This document shows, one piece after another, positions 57,001-64,000 of a DNA stretch of 64,000 bases. The position numbers and the translations under genes were made by a program. The DNA lies in contig NZ_SJEW01000008.1 in the NCBI RefSeq assembly GCF_005930475.1, forward strand, positions 37,946-101,945, given 5' to 3'. This DNA comes from Modestobacter altitudinis (GTDB lineage Bacteria > Actinomycetota > Actinomycetes > Mycobacteriales > Geodermatophilaceae). The notes under the pieces are model-generated. The model searched no databases. It had not been told where the DNA came from and saw only the letters and a list, made by a program, of their open reading frames with translations. The first letter of the stretch is position 1; each line of letters opens with the position of its first letter.

Positions 57001-58667
57001 AGCAGCTCGGCCAGCGAGTGGTCGACCACCAGCCGGGTCAGCACCTCGGGCGTGTAATAGCTCGCGCTCCGCTGCCGCTCGTAGCCCGACAGTCGAAACA
57101 CGAAATCGCCGGGTGCGTAGCTGACGTTGCGGACCACGCCCGTCTCCGGGTCTGTCGTCCGGACGAACCACGACTCGTCGAAGCCTGCGGTCGAGGCCTG
57201 CGGAACCACCCACGAGCCCTTGCTACGGTCACCGTCCTTGGCGACCTCTACCGAGGGCACCGTGGCGATCGAGCCGGTGTAGGACATCAGGCCCTCGTAC
57301 ACCGCGCCGAGCTGGTTGATGCCCAGCTGGGCGTAGGAAACGAAGCCCCGATCGCGGCCTTTTTGCTTTTTCGACAGCAGCAGCCGGCCGAGCACCTGCT
57401 GCAGGCAGCGGTTGCCCAGTCCGACCTCGTCGATCAGCGCGACAGCGTCATGGGAGAAGAGATCGGCGCGCAGGGCTTCAAACCGCAGTTCGCCGCCGTC
57501 GTCCACCGACTCGTCGTTCCGAGTGCCTTGGGCGCTCAGGGTCTCCGGCGGGTAGCCGTCGTTGACCAGTCGGAACAGGGTCTTCAGCGATTCGTAGACG
57601 TGAGTGCCGCGCTGGGCCTGCTCGGTGGTGAGCTCGGTGAGCACCAGCTCGCGCAGCCGGTCCAGCCCGTAGCCCTCGGCGTACTCGGGCGTCTTGACCG
57701 GCAACACACCCAGCTCCGGCCGCGCCTCGGCGTAGAGCAGAAAGAGGATCCGGTACAGGAAGCGCAGGGACTGGCGGGTCAGGTCAGCGGCGAGATCCGG
57801 GATGTCGTCCGGCATGCCTTGGGCGCGGCGGCGGTGCAGCACATCGGTGGCCAGCAGCTCGATCGACTCGCGGATGCCGTCGCGCAGATCCTGGGAGACG
57901 CCAACCGCGTGCTTCACCGACTCCTGCAGCAGGGTGCCGATCAGCGCGATGCCATCGTCGGCGGGCAGCAGTGCGTCGGCGGAGACGAGCGCGGCGGCCG
58001 TCTCCAGCTCGCCGGCAGCCTTGACATCGCGACGGTCGCAGACGGTTGCCAGGTCAACGGCGAGCCAGCGGCCCTCGGGCCAGCGTTCCCGTTCGGCAAG
58101 CAGCAGCCACGCCCCGGCGGTGACCAGCACCAGGGCCGGGGGCTCTTCGGTCTGGAAGATCTCGCTGATTGCCGTCGCAGTGGCCGAAATGGTCTCGTTG
58201 CCCAGCTGAACCGGGTGCAGCAGATGGCCTCGGCCCGTTGCGTCGTCGTCCTCGTCGTCCAGGAGATCCTCGACTGTGAGGGCGTCGCGAGCTTGGAGCA
58301 CCAGCAGGGGCGTGCTGGCTGGGGAGCCGAGCGCGATGGCGTCGACGGTGAGCTCGGCAGCACCCCGGTCACCGGTCCAGGAGGTCTCGTCGCCGGGGAG
58401 CTGCAGCGCCGCTCGGACGGCGGTGTGCAGCGCGTTCAGCGGCTCCGTGGTGTCGCGGCCGGCAGCGTCAGCTTCTCGGATGCGAGTGAGCCGATCGACG
58501 AAAGTGCCAGCCAACGCGCGCAGACCGGAGCGGGGGGTCTCCTTGCCGTAGCTCTCGCGTTCGGCCCAGGCGGTGCGCAAGGTCTTGACGGTGGCCGGGA
58601 ACTGCTCGGCGAGCCAGTGTTCGGAGACCAGGTCGTTGCCGACCACGATGGAGTCGAAAGCGGACAT
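54048..58667 (-). CDS. Large N6-adenine DNA methyltransferase (DrmMI/PglX-like)
   Basis: A 1,539-residue DNA methyltransferase. SYYTPEVLTRLVVDHSLAEL leads to the AdoMet motif I EPALGSGAFLVEAVNQLAEQ (about 576). Motif IV is NPPWVRPDWDDA (about 939), the NPPW of gamma-class N6-adenine enzymes. The N-terminal 500 residues are helical, as in DrmMI and PglX. The last 500 residues, with no named motifs, should include target recognition. The ATG shares a base with the stop of the SNF2 gene (TGATG). The 3' third (about 54.5-55.7 kb) seems lower in GC than the rest. It is convergent with the PIN-like gene, with 13 bases between. Confidence 0.87.
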   Translation of the reverse strand: MSAFDSIVVGNDLVSEHWLAEQFPATVKTLRTAWAERESYGKETPRSGLRALAGTFVDRLTRIREADAAGRDTTEPLNALHTAVRAALQLPGDETSWTGDRGAAELTVDAIALGSPASTPLLVLQARDALTVEDLLDDEDDDATGRGHLLHPVQLGNETISATATAISEIFQTEEPPALVLVTAGAWLLLAERERWPEGRWLAVDLATVCDRRDVKAAGELETAAALVSADALLPADDGIALIGTLLQESVKHAVGVSQDLRDGIRESIELLATDVLHRRRAQGMPDDIPDLAADLTRQSLRFLYRILFLLYAEARPELGVLPVKTPEYAEGYGLDRLRELVLTELTTEQAQRGTHVYESLKTLFRLVNDGYPPETLSAQGTRNDESVDDGGELRFEALRADLFSHDAVALIDEVGLGNRCLQQVLGRLLLSKKQKGRDRGFVSYAQLGINQLGAVYEGLMSYTGSIATVPSVEVAKDGDRSKGSWVVPQASTAGFDESWFVRTTDPETGVVRNVSYAPGDFVFRLSGYERQRSASYYTPEVLTRLVVDHSLAELLDQDGRTTPAAELLSLTICEPALGSGAFLVEAVNQLAEQYLKRRQAELGERIAAEEYPAELQKVKAHIALHQCYGVDLNATAVELAEITLWLDSMHPGLRAPWFGLHLRRGNSLIGARREVYSSKELDKKAWLTTVPTARPLVTAIKAGEVHHFLLPAAGWGAVADTKEAKELAPGARAKLAEWRKKVTAALSPPERKRLAALAQRVEVLWRMALRRLEIAEAEARRHIDVWGADDLRAGSGAVQREQIEKVLTDPEGVYQRLHRVMDAWAALWSWPVTAEVAPPTREQWLVALEGLLGIPARENPKHGDATFFSDLASWDDLDRAEHDDGAVAGARPLARVLSEQPWLRVCEQIGRRDGFFHWELAFGPVFARSGGFNLQLGNPPWVRPDWDDALTLAESDAWFGLADKPAVADIRERRALVLGSAARTQRYLDARAAIAGLSDHLGSTVDRPLLAGLRPDLYRCFMDRTWRFMAPTGVVGLIHPESHLTEARAGGLRRMTYRRLRRHWQFHNEFRHFEMGHARTFGVHIYGHERDPRFLNASSIFQPSTVERSLEHDGNGLEPGVRNDEDTWDIRPHGNRIITVDNNVLADWGALIDEPGTPSAEARMLRPVTSSSQAVLSKLAAARRFGANDFSWTSGWNETSDRQAGYFSGQSATPATWNDVILQGPHITVATPFAKQPNPTMRSNQDYSPWNLESLPERALPRTNYQRAKTAEEYISGYPRWNGKSNNAFFRLAWRRMADSVTVRTLHAALIPPGAAHIHGVLSLGDIKTTDLAIAAGLWSSLPVDFMVKASGFAELNQSVIRRFPHPREHVLVPELILRALRLNCLTADYAPLWEELFDLTWQQDSWTRELPASAMGDVQAQWTTTTPLRRDAERRQALVEIDALAAVMVGITAEELCAIYRTQFGVLRKYERVMQMDANGRQVPAEVLKEYAKKGEKADLARAAGGVWQLPFTGVDREVEMTIAHAEFTRRASIRQS

Positions 58668-61525
58668 CAGCGTGTTCCCTTGGTGGTGTGGGGGAGGAGT
58701 AGCAGCAGGACGCGCACCATCGGATCGGGGCGGGCCGTGAGACTCGCGGCCAGCTCGGTCGCGGTCCGGCGGTTGCGTTCGGTCTCCCGGCGTAGCCGAG
58801 CAGCCTGCGCGGGGGCACGGGTCTCGGCAAGCTGCTCAGCCTGGGCGCTCCAGACGTCGATGCGCTGTTCGGCGTGCTCAATCGGAGCGGTCAACGCGGT
58901 GACCCGGCTGGAGTGCAAGGCCGACATGTAGTCGTTCATCTGGGCCACCGCGCGGGGGACGAGCGACTGGTAGCGGGTGAGGTCGATCGGCTCGCCGGTG
59001 TTCACCCCACCCTTGGTGAAGCCCGAGTGCTCCAGCAGCCACGCAACGTCCTCGGAGACGATCGGCGGAACACCGGCGGCGCCGAACTCCTGGGCCACGA
59101 TGGTGCGCAGCACGACCTGCCCACGCCGGTTGCTCAGCGTGCCCAGGGTGATTGCAGTGGGGGCATCGACGTCGGCCAGCGCCACCGGCACGTGGTTGCG
59201 GCCAAGCCGACCCAGTGCTCGGTCGACGGCCCAGTCGAGCACCGGGTGCAGCGGGGAGAGGTAGTGCGCGGAGGGCCACTGTGTGGTCTGGTCGTTGCGT
59301 GCGGTGCGCAGCGAGGCGTCGGCGGCCTCGCGAGTGGTGGCCAGCACCAACCCCTCGCGGACCTTCCGCTCCGCCAGATAGCTCTGCGGGAGCGAGCCGA
59401 GCCGAGCCATCAGGTCCCGCGGCGGGACCAGCTCCACCACGTCGTCATCGGGGTGCTCGCGCCAGCCGACCCCGCCGTCGGCCGGCGCGGCACCTGGCTC
59501 GTGGAACGCCTCGTGCAACGCCTCGCGGAGGAAGGCCAGCTCGCTGCCGAACAGACCGTGCTCGTCGGCCTCCGGGACCTTGGGCGGTGCAGCGTCCGTC
59601 TTCGCCTTGAGCATGGCGAGGACGGCGAGGCCGCTCACCTTGGGCCCAAGCTGTTCCGGCTGGGGCACGACGTCGTCCAGGGATGAGCCGTCGGCGAGCG
59701 CCTTGCGAATGGCGTCCTCCTCGCGGCCGACGTCGTGCAGGTCGAGCAGGCTGGCCGCGTCGCCGAGCGCGGCGTGGGCGGCGTGCTCCTTGTCCAGCAG
59801 CTTGCTGATCACTCGGACGTCCCCGGAGAAGCGGTCGTCGGACGTGGTGAGCGCGAGCGTGGTGATGATCGGCGGGTGCACCTGGCCGTAGCGGTCGATG
59901 CGGCCGTTGCGCTGCTCGATCCGGATGAGGCTCCACGGGATGTCGACGTGGATGAGGTGATGGCACTGCTTGTGCAGGTTGACGCCCTCGCTGGCGACAT
60001 CGCCGGTGAGCAGTACCCGCACCGGGGTGGCCGAGCGACCGAAGCGGTCGACGACGTCCAGCTGCTCGGCGTCCGGCAGACTCCCGTGCAGGACGGCGAA
60101 GGCGTCGTCGTTCAGGCCCAACGCCTTCGGCAGCTTGGCGCGCAGCCAGCGCAGAGTGGCGAGCCGCTCGGTGAACAGCACCACGCGAACGTCACTGCCC
60201 TTGCCGACGCCGATACCCCGCAGGTAGTCGGTGAGGGCGCGGAGCTTGGCTGAACCTTCGCGAGCTGCGGCTTCGGTCAGCTCAGCAAGCCTCGCCAGCG
60301 CAGCACCCTCCGCGGTGTGCGTCTCACCCTTGTCGGCCACCGTCTTCTGCCGGTTCTGCACGGTCTCGAGCAAGGCGTCGGCGGAGGAGAGGAACGCCTT
60401 TGCCAGGGTCCACGGGAACAGCTGCCGGCCCTGCCCGGTGATCGGCGCCTTGCCCTCGGCTGGGTGCAGCCAGACGGTGGAGAGCTCGGTGGCGACGGCG
60501 TCCTCGGCTGTGGTGGCCTGGACTGGAAGCACCTGCGGGGCCGGGCGCTTGGCCCACGTCGTGCCGACCTCGCGGGCGACGTCCGGTGAGTTGCGGTGCC
60601 GCCGAATGAACAGGTGCTCGATGTCGCTGAGCTCGTAGTTTTTCGGGTCGGCGATCGCGATCGGGTCGAGCAGCTGCACGAGGTTGGCGAACGACTCGGG
60701 GTCCCCGTTGTGCGGAGTTGCAGAGGCCAGCAGGAGCGCCTCGGTGTTGGGCGCGATGGTGCGGGCGAGCCGGCTGTTGAGGGTCGCCGTCCGGGCGAGG
60801 TTGTGCGCCTCGTCGATGACGACGACGTCCCACCGGTGGTGCTCGAGGTGGGCGCGGTAGCGGGCCGACTTCAGGGTGTCGATGGAGACGATCACCTTGG
60901 GGAACTTGGTGAAGGGGTTGCGGCTGGCGGGCAGATCGCGGCGAACCCGCGCGATTCCCTCGGAGTCCAGGCGCACCAGCGGGATGCCGAAGCGGGTCCA
61001 GAGCTCAAACTGCATCTGCTCCAACACGTGCCGAGGCGTGACGACCAGAACGCGGTCGGCGCGGCCGCGGCGCTGCAGCTCGGCCAGGGTCATGCCGATC
61101 TCGAGGGTCTTGCCCAACCCAACGGCGTCAGCGATGAGCAGCCGGGGGCGGAGACGGGCCGGGTCGAGTGCGCGCTGGACTGCCTGGCGCTGGTACTCGT
61201 TGCGATCGAGCAGCATGTGCTGGGCGACGGTGAGGCCCGGCTCGTGCAGCGGCATGGGTGTCTTGCGCCGGACCGCCTCGACCCACAGCCGGCTGCGGCG
61301 GAAGCCCGGGGAGGTGTCCTGCACGAGCTCGGCCTCGGCGGGGTCGAGCCGCTCGATGGTGTCAAGCCCGGTGAAGAACGTGGCGGCCATGCCGCGCACC
61401 AGCTCGGTGCGGCCGACGCAGCGGACCTTCCATCCATCGCCGGCGGGTTCGGTGGACGAGACCACCCACTCCTCGTCTCGAACCACGACGACGCTTCCGG
61501 CCGGATGAGCAGCGGTAGCGGACAT
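58667..61525 (-). CDS. SNF2-type superfamily 2 helicase (DrmD-like)
   Basis: A 952-residue SNF2/RapA-like helicase. N-terminal residues (VVVVRDEEWVVSSTEPAGDG) form a small beta domain. Motif I is ADAVGLGKTLEIG (about 138), motif Ia LVVTPRHVLEQMQFEL, motif II VVIDEAHNLAR (about 238), motif III LLASATPHNGD and motif VI IRIEQRNGRIDRYGQ (about 541). The C-terminal 350 residues are specific to this subfamily. The ATG has GGGGGGAG before it. The next gene, the methyltransferase, overlaps its stop. In class 1 DISARM DrmD and DrmMI stand in this order. Confidence 0.88.
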   Translation of the reverse strand: MSATAAHPAGSVVVVRDEEWVVSSTEPAGDGWKVRCVGRTELVRGMAATFFTGLDTIERLDPAEAELVQDTSPGFRRSRLWVEAVRRKTPMPLHEPGLTVAQHMLLDRNEYQRQAVQRALDPARLRPRLLIADAVGLGKTLEIGMTLAELQRRGRADRVLVVTPRHVLEQMQFELWTRFGIPLVRLDSEGIARVRRDLPASRNPFTKFPKVIVSIDTLKSARYRAHLEHHRWDVVVIDEAHNLARTATLNSRLARTIAPNTEALLLASATPHNGDPESFANLVQLLDPIAIADPKNYELSDIEHLFIRRHRNSPDVAREVGTTWAKRPAPQVLPVQATTAEDAVATELSTVWLHPAEGKAPITGQGRQLFPWTLAKAFLSSADALLETVQNRQKTVADKGETHTAEGAALARLAELTEAAAREGSAKLRALTDYLRGIGVGKGSDVRVVLFTERLATLRWLRAKLPKALGLNDDAFAVLHGSLPDAEQLDVVDRFGRSATPVRVLLTGDVASEGVNLHKQCHHLIHVDIPWSLIRIEQRNGRIDRYGQVHPPIITTLALTTSDDRFSGDVRVISKLLDKEHAAHAALGDAASLLDLHDVGREEDAIRKALADGSSLDDVVPQPEQLGPKVSGLAVLAMLKAKTDAAPPKVPEADEHGLFGSELAFLREALHEAFHEPGAAPADGGVGWREHPDDDVVELVPPRDLMARLGSLPQSYLAERKVREGLVLATTREAADASLRTARNDQTTQWPSAHYLSPLHPVLDWAVDRALGRLGRNHVPVALADVDAPTAITLGTLSNRRGQVVLRTIVAQEFGAAGVPPIVSEDVAWLLEHSGFTKGGVNTGEPIDLTRYQSLVPRAVAQMNDYMSALHSSRVTALTAPIEHAEQRIDVWSAQAEQLAETRAPAQAARLRRETERNRRTATELAASLTARPDPMVRVLLLLLPHTTKGTR

Positions 61526-61772
61526 GAGTCTCCCCCCGAGACGGCGTGTGACTGGACGACAGTAGGTGAGCAGCCACGAGCGTCTAGCTACTTGGGCGTT
61601 TTTCGAGACCTTGAGAGGGCGCGCCCTGCCCGGTACGTCCGTGCCGCGTCTCAGCGGCACCATCCGTATCTCACTGCCACGGAAGTGACGCAGCTCCCGC
61701 GGGAGCGCCCTCCGTTGATCTAACGTCCGACGAGCCTCACCGGAACCGGCGGGGACGGAAGTCAGGGGTCGC
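61526..61772. promoter_or_regulatory. Divergent control region of the SNF2 and DUF262 genes
   Basis: A 247-base gap that should hold two promoters. TACTGT on the minus strand, near 61560, is a possible -10 for the SNF2 gene. A 12-bp palindrome, AGGGCGCGCCCT (61616-61627), lies near the middle. No further gene is seen. Confidence 0.4.
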
Positions 61773-63947
61773 ATGCGCGCGCACGAGGTCAGCTTCTTGG
61801 ACCTGGTTCAAGGGGAAAAGCAGTTCCAGGTGCCTCTCTATCAGCGCACCTACGCGTGGAAGCTCGCGCAGCTCGAGCAGCTGTGGCGCGACCTCCTCGA
61901 TCAGGCAGAGGCGTCGGCTCACCCCGGCGGTCGGTCGGGTCACTTCATCGGTTCCATCGTGCTGGCGCCCAGCCCGACCTTGTCCGCCGGCGGAGTGCAG
62001 CGATGGCTGGTTGTGGACGGGCAGCAGCGCCTCACCACGTTGATGCTGGCTCTTGCTGCCATCAGGGACCACGTGCGGGACACCGAACCGGCAACGGCCG
62101 ACCGCATCACGCGGCAATACCTCGTCAACGAGTTCCGCACGGGCGACGAGCACCTTCGCCTGCTCCCGACCCAGGCCGACCGGGAGGCTTTCCGGTCACT
62201 CGTGTTGGGGAACACGCAGCACATCGGGTCGACGGGCGGCATCGCCGAGGCCTACCAGTTCTTCCGCACGGCGCTCGTCAAGGCGGACGACCCCGACGAC
62301 CCGGAGGACATCAACCGGATCGAGCAGGTGATCCGCTCGGGTCTGTCCATCGTCGAGATCACTGCTGACCGCGGGGACAACGTCTTCCGGATCTTCGAGT
62401 CGCTGAACAACACCGGGCTTAAGCTCAGCCAAGCGGACCTCCTGCGGAACTACCTGTTCATGCGGCTCCCAACTCGCGGCGAAGACGTCTACCGCGACAT
62501 CTGGATGCCGATGCAAGACCGGTTGAGCTCCTCGGAACTGGAGCTGCTCGTTTGGCTGGACCTCGTCATCCGCGGCAACGAAACCGTTAAGCAGTCGGAG
62601 ATCTACCGGGCGCAGCAAGTGCGCCTGGAGGGAATCGATGCAGACGACGAAGAGGGCGTCGTCCGAGAGATTGCCGAGTTGGGGCGGCGTGCGCGTCACC
62701 TGGAACGCGTTCTCCACCCGGAGAAGGAGCCCGACGAGCAACTCCGAGTGGGGCTCCAGCGCCTCCGTGATTGGAACGCCCAGACGTCTTATCCCCTGAT
62801 CATGCACCTGCTCGACCTGCTCGATCGCGGGGTCACGACCGCTCCGGAGGTGGCCCAGGCGCTCAGCTACGTCGAGAGCTACGTCGTTCGCCGGATGGTC
62901 TGCCAGGTGCCGTCCAACAACCTTAACCGGGTCTTCAACGCCTCTTCGCCGGCCGTTGGTGAGAGTTCCGGAGCTGCCGCAGACGTCCGGCGTTACCTGT
63001 CTGGGCGTCGCCGCTACTGGCCCAGCGATGCCGAGCTCCGGCGAAGTGTCCGGACCCGCCCCTTCTACTGGATCGGTCGCTGGCCACAGCGGGTCTTCGT
63101 CCTGCGCCGGCTGGAGGAGAGCTACCGGGCAGCCGAGCCGGTCGACTTCGCGAAGGCCCAGTTGACTATCGAGCATGTGCTCCCGCAGACGGCCACGGAG
63201 GAATGGCTTGCCCTTCTGTCGGACGAAGTGACCGACGAGGGCGGTCCGCAGCAGCTGCACGACCTGGTTGTGCACACACTCGGAAACCTGACCCTCTCCG
63301 CGGAGAACGCCCGCCTCTCGAACAGCCCCTTCCAACGCAAGCAGGACATCCTCTCGGCGAGTGCGCTGCGCATGAACAGGGAGATTGCCGAAGCTCCCGG
63401 CTGGGGAAAGAAGCAGATCCTCGAGCGCGCCGACGTGCTTGCCGAACGGATGATCTCGCTGTGGCCTGGGCCGGCCGAGCGCGGAGCAGAGTCAGGGGAC
63501 GAGGGGCGCGATTGGACCCTGCTGTGGAGGGCGTGCAGCGTCATCCCTGAGGGAGCGTGGACCACCTACGGCGACATGGCGGAGCTGATCGGCAGCCACC
63601 CGGTCCCGGTCGGTGCCCACCTCGCTACCCAGCCCGTGCCGAATGCCTGGCGGGTCCTGAACTCGGAAGGGCGAATCTCTCCGCAGTTCCGGTGGGGCGA
63701 TCCCGAGCGAACCGACGACCCCATCGACGTATTGGAGCGGGAAGGGGTGACCTTCACCGGCAAGCGGGCGAACCCGGCGCAACGGCTCACTGCTCGCGAG
63801 ATCGCTGACCTGCTGGGGATGGAGCCTGTCGAGCCGCCAGTGCGGCCAACCACGGAGGCCCCGTTGGCCGAGGGTGTCCCGCCCCGGGTTCAGTGGAGGC
63901 TCGGAACTGACGCGGCGACGGTAGTCGCCGCGGTGTTGTGCCGGTAG
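61773..63947 (+). CDS. DUF262-DUF1524 (GmrSD/BrxU-type) protein with ATL-like C-terminal domain, 3' end altered by IS
   Basis: A 724-residue protein. The DUF262 domain has KQFQVPLYQRTYAWKLAQL, then LVVDGQQRLTTLMLALAAI (the DGQQR nucleotide-hydrolysing motif, about 82) and FRIFESLNNTGLKLSQADL. The DUF1524 nuclease domain has TIEHVLPQTATEEWL (about 467) and VHTLGNLTLSAENARLSNSP. This pair is the architecture of type IV restriction enzymes such as GmrSD, SspE and BrxU. A third domain (about 582-645) resembles alkyltransferase-like proteins: VIPEGAWTTYGDMAELIGSH, PVPNAWRVLNSEGRISPQF, where the PCHR of active alkyltransferases is PNAWR. The last 24 codons lie in the IS3 element. AGGGG precedes the ATG. 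Confidence 0.87.
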   Translation: MRAHEVSFLDLVQGEKQFQVPLYQRTYAWKLAQLEQLWRDLLDQAEASAHPGGRSGHFIGSIVLAPSPTLSAGGVQRWLVVDGQQRLTTLMLALAAIRDHVRDTEPATADRITRQYLVNEFRTGDEHLRLLPTQADREAFRSLVLGNTQHIGSTGGIAEAYQFFRTALVKADDPDDPEDINRIEQVIRSGLSIVEITADRGDNVFRIFESLNNTGLKLSQADLLRNYLFMRLPTRGEDVYRDIWMPMQDRLSSSELELLVWLDLVIRGNETVKQSEIYRAQQVRLEGIDADDEEGVVREIAELGRRARHLERVLHPEKEPDEQLRVGLQRLRDWNAQTSYPLIMHLLDLLDRGVTTAPEVAQALSYVESYVVRRMVCQVPSNNLNRVFNASSPAVGESSGAAADVRRYLSGRRRYWPSDAELRRSVRTRPFYWIGRWPQRVFVLRRLEESYRAAEPVDFAKAQLTIEHVLPQTATEEWLALLSDEVTDEGGPQQLHDLVVHTLGNLTLSAENARLSNSPFQRKQDILSASALRMNREIAEAPGWGKKQILERADVLAERMISLWPGPAERGAESGDEGRDWTLLWRACSVIPEGAWTTYGDMAELIGSHPVPVGAHLATQPVPNAWRVLNSEGRISPQFRWGDPERTDDPIDVLEREGVTFTGKRANPAQRLTAREIADLLGMEPVEPPVRPTTEAPLAEGVPPRVQWRLGTDAATVVAAVLCR

Positions 63948-64000
63948 AAGTTGTCTTCGTGTTCGGCCGGTGGGATCAGGCCGATTTCGCCGTGCAGGCG
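63875..64000 (-). mobile_element. IS3-family insertion sequence, right end (partial)
   Basis: The end TGTCCCGCCCCGGG at 63875 begins with TG, which as the complement gives the CA expected at the end of an IS3-type element. Just inside, on the minus strand, is the 3' end of a transposase gene. Only 126 bases are in the window. The exact boundary is inferred; the second inverted repeat and the target duplication are outside. Confidence 0.65.
63890..64000 (-). CDS. IS3-family transposase, C-terminal end (partial)
   Basis: The last 36 codons read RLHGEIGLIPPAEHEDNFYR followed by HNTAATTVAASVPSLH and stop. RLHGEIG-IPPAE-E-N-YR is the well-known end of the rve-domain OrfB transposase of actinobacterial IS3 elements. 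The catalytic DDE residues lie outside the window. The gene overlaps the end of the DUF262 reading frame on the opposite strand. Confidence 0.9.
   Translation of the reverse strand, partial: RLHGEIGLIPPAEHEDNFYRHNTAATTVAASVPSLH

Noticed and set aside
54048..58667. BREX PglX with a full BREX locus
   Set aside because: No PglZ, BrxC or BrxL is in the window; the neighbouring SNF2 gene fits DISARM-type pairing better.

Overview
The window is chromosomal DNA from a high-GC Gram-positive bacterium. Codon third positions are almost all G or C, GTG and TTG starts are common, and many genes look leaderless. Typical actinobacterial families are present: a PASTA-type kinase, a class F sortase, an Excalibur-domain protein, GH15 with a trehalase-like N-terminus, and a cysteine-type glutathionyl-hydroquinone reductase. 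I infer an actinobacterium, perhaps Geodermatophilaceae-like. There is no rRNA, tRNA or CRISPR array that I can see.

From 1 to about 42.7 kb the window is ordinary chromosome made of short operons. In order: a partial EthD-like gene, a hydroquinone reductase, small SnoaL/DUF4440 and membrane proteins, a secreted RTX-tailed nuclease, a formate/nitrite channel, an acyl-CoA synthetase, a secreted subtilase, and a GH15 glucosidase coupled to an internally deleted SDR gene. Then come a sortase/Excalibur pair, a Ser/Thr kinase, an amidase, a VapC/Phd pair, a DODA dioxygenase, a DUF4407 protein, a serine hydrolase, an RHH/MazF pair and an LLM flavin enzyme. Next are an orphan antitoxin beside a collapsed vapC, a nitrate/sulfonate/taurine-type ABC operon, another RHH/MazF pair, and a PucR regulator facing a BMP-type nucleoside ABC importer that ends in a yeast-Fcy1-like cytosine deaminase. 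TetR, MerR and MFS genes close this part. Three palindromic repeat families and several hairpin terminators lie between these genes.

From about 42.9 kb to the right edge is an accessory region with the look of a defence island. It holds a membrane-anchored NERD protein, a UvrD-type helicase, and a 2,059-residue helicase with a DUF1998-type zinc region and a PD-(D/E)xK-like nuclease domain. It also holds an XRE-ImmA/IrrE protein with an overlapping PIN-like protein on the other strand, a 1,539-residue N6-adenine DNA methyltransferase, a SNF2 helicase, and a DUF262-DUF1524-ATL fusion whose 3' end is overrun by an IS3-family element. The SNF2-methyltransferase pair resembles DrmD-DrmMI of class 1 DISARM. 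The usual DrmA, DrmB and DrmC are not seen as separate genes; the giant helicase-nuclease and the UvrD protein stand in their place. This arrangement, with its own XRE/PIN control module, is the best candidate here for an undescribed anti-phage system.

Transposition and decay are visible. An IS3 copy is cut by the window edge. Two genes (an SDR and a vapC) have lost their catalytic core by internal deletion. A fragment of the tetR gene has been copied beside merR.
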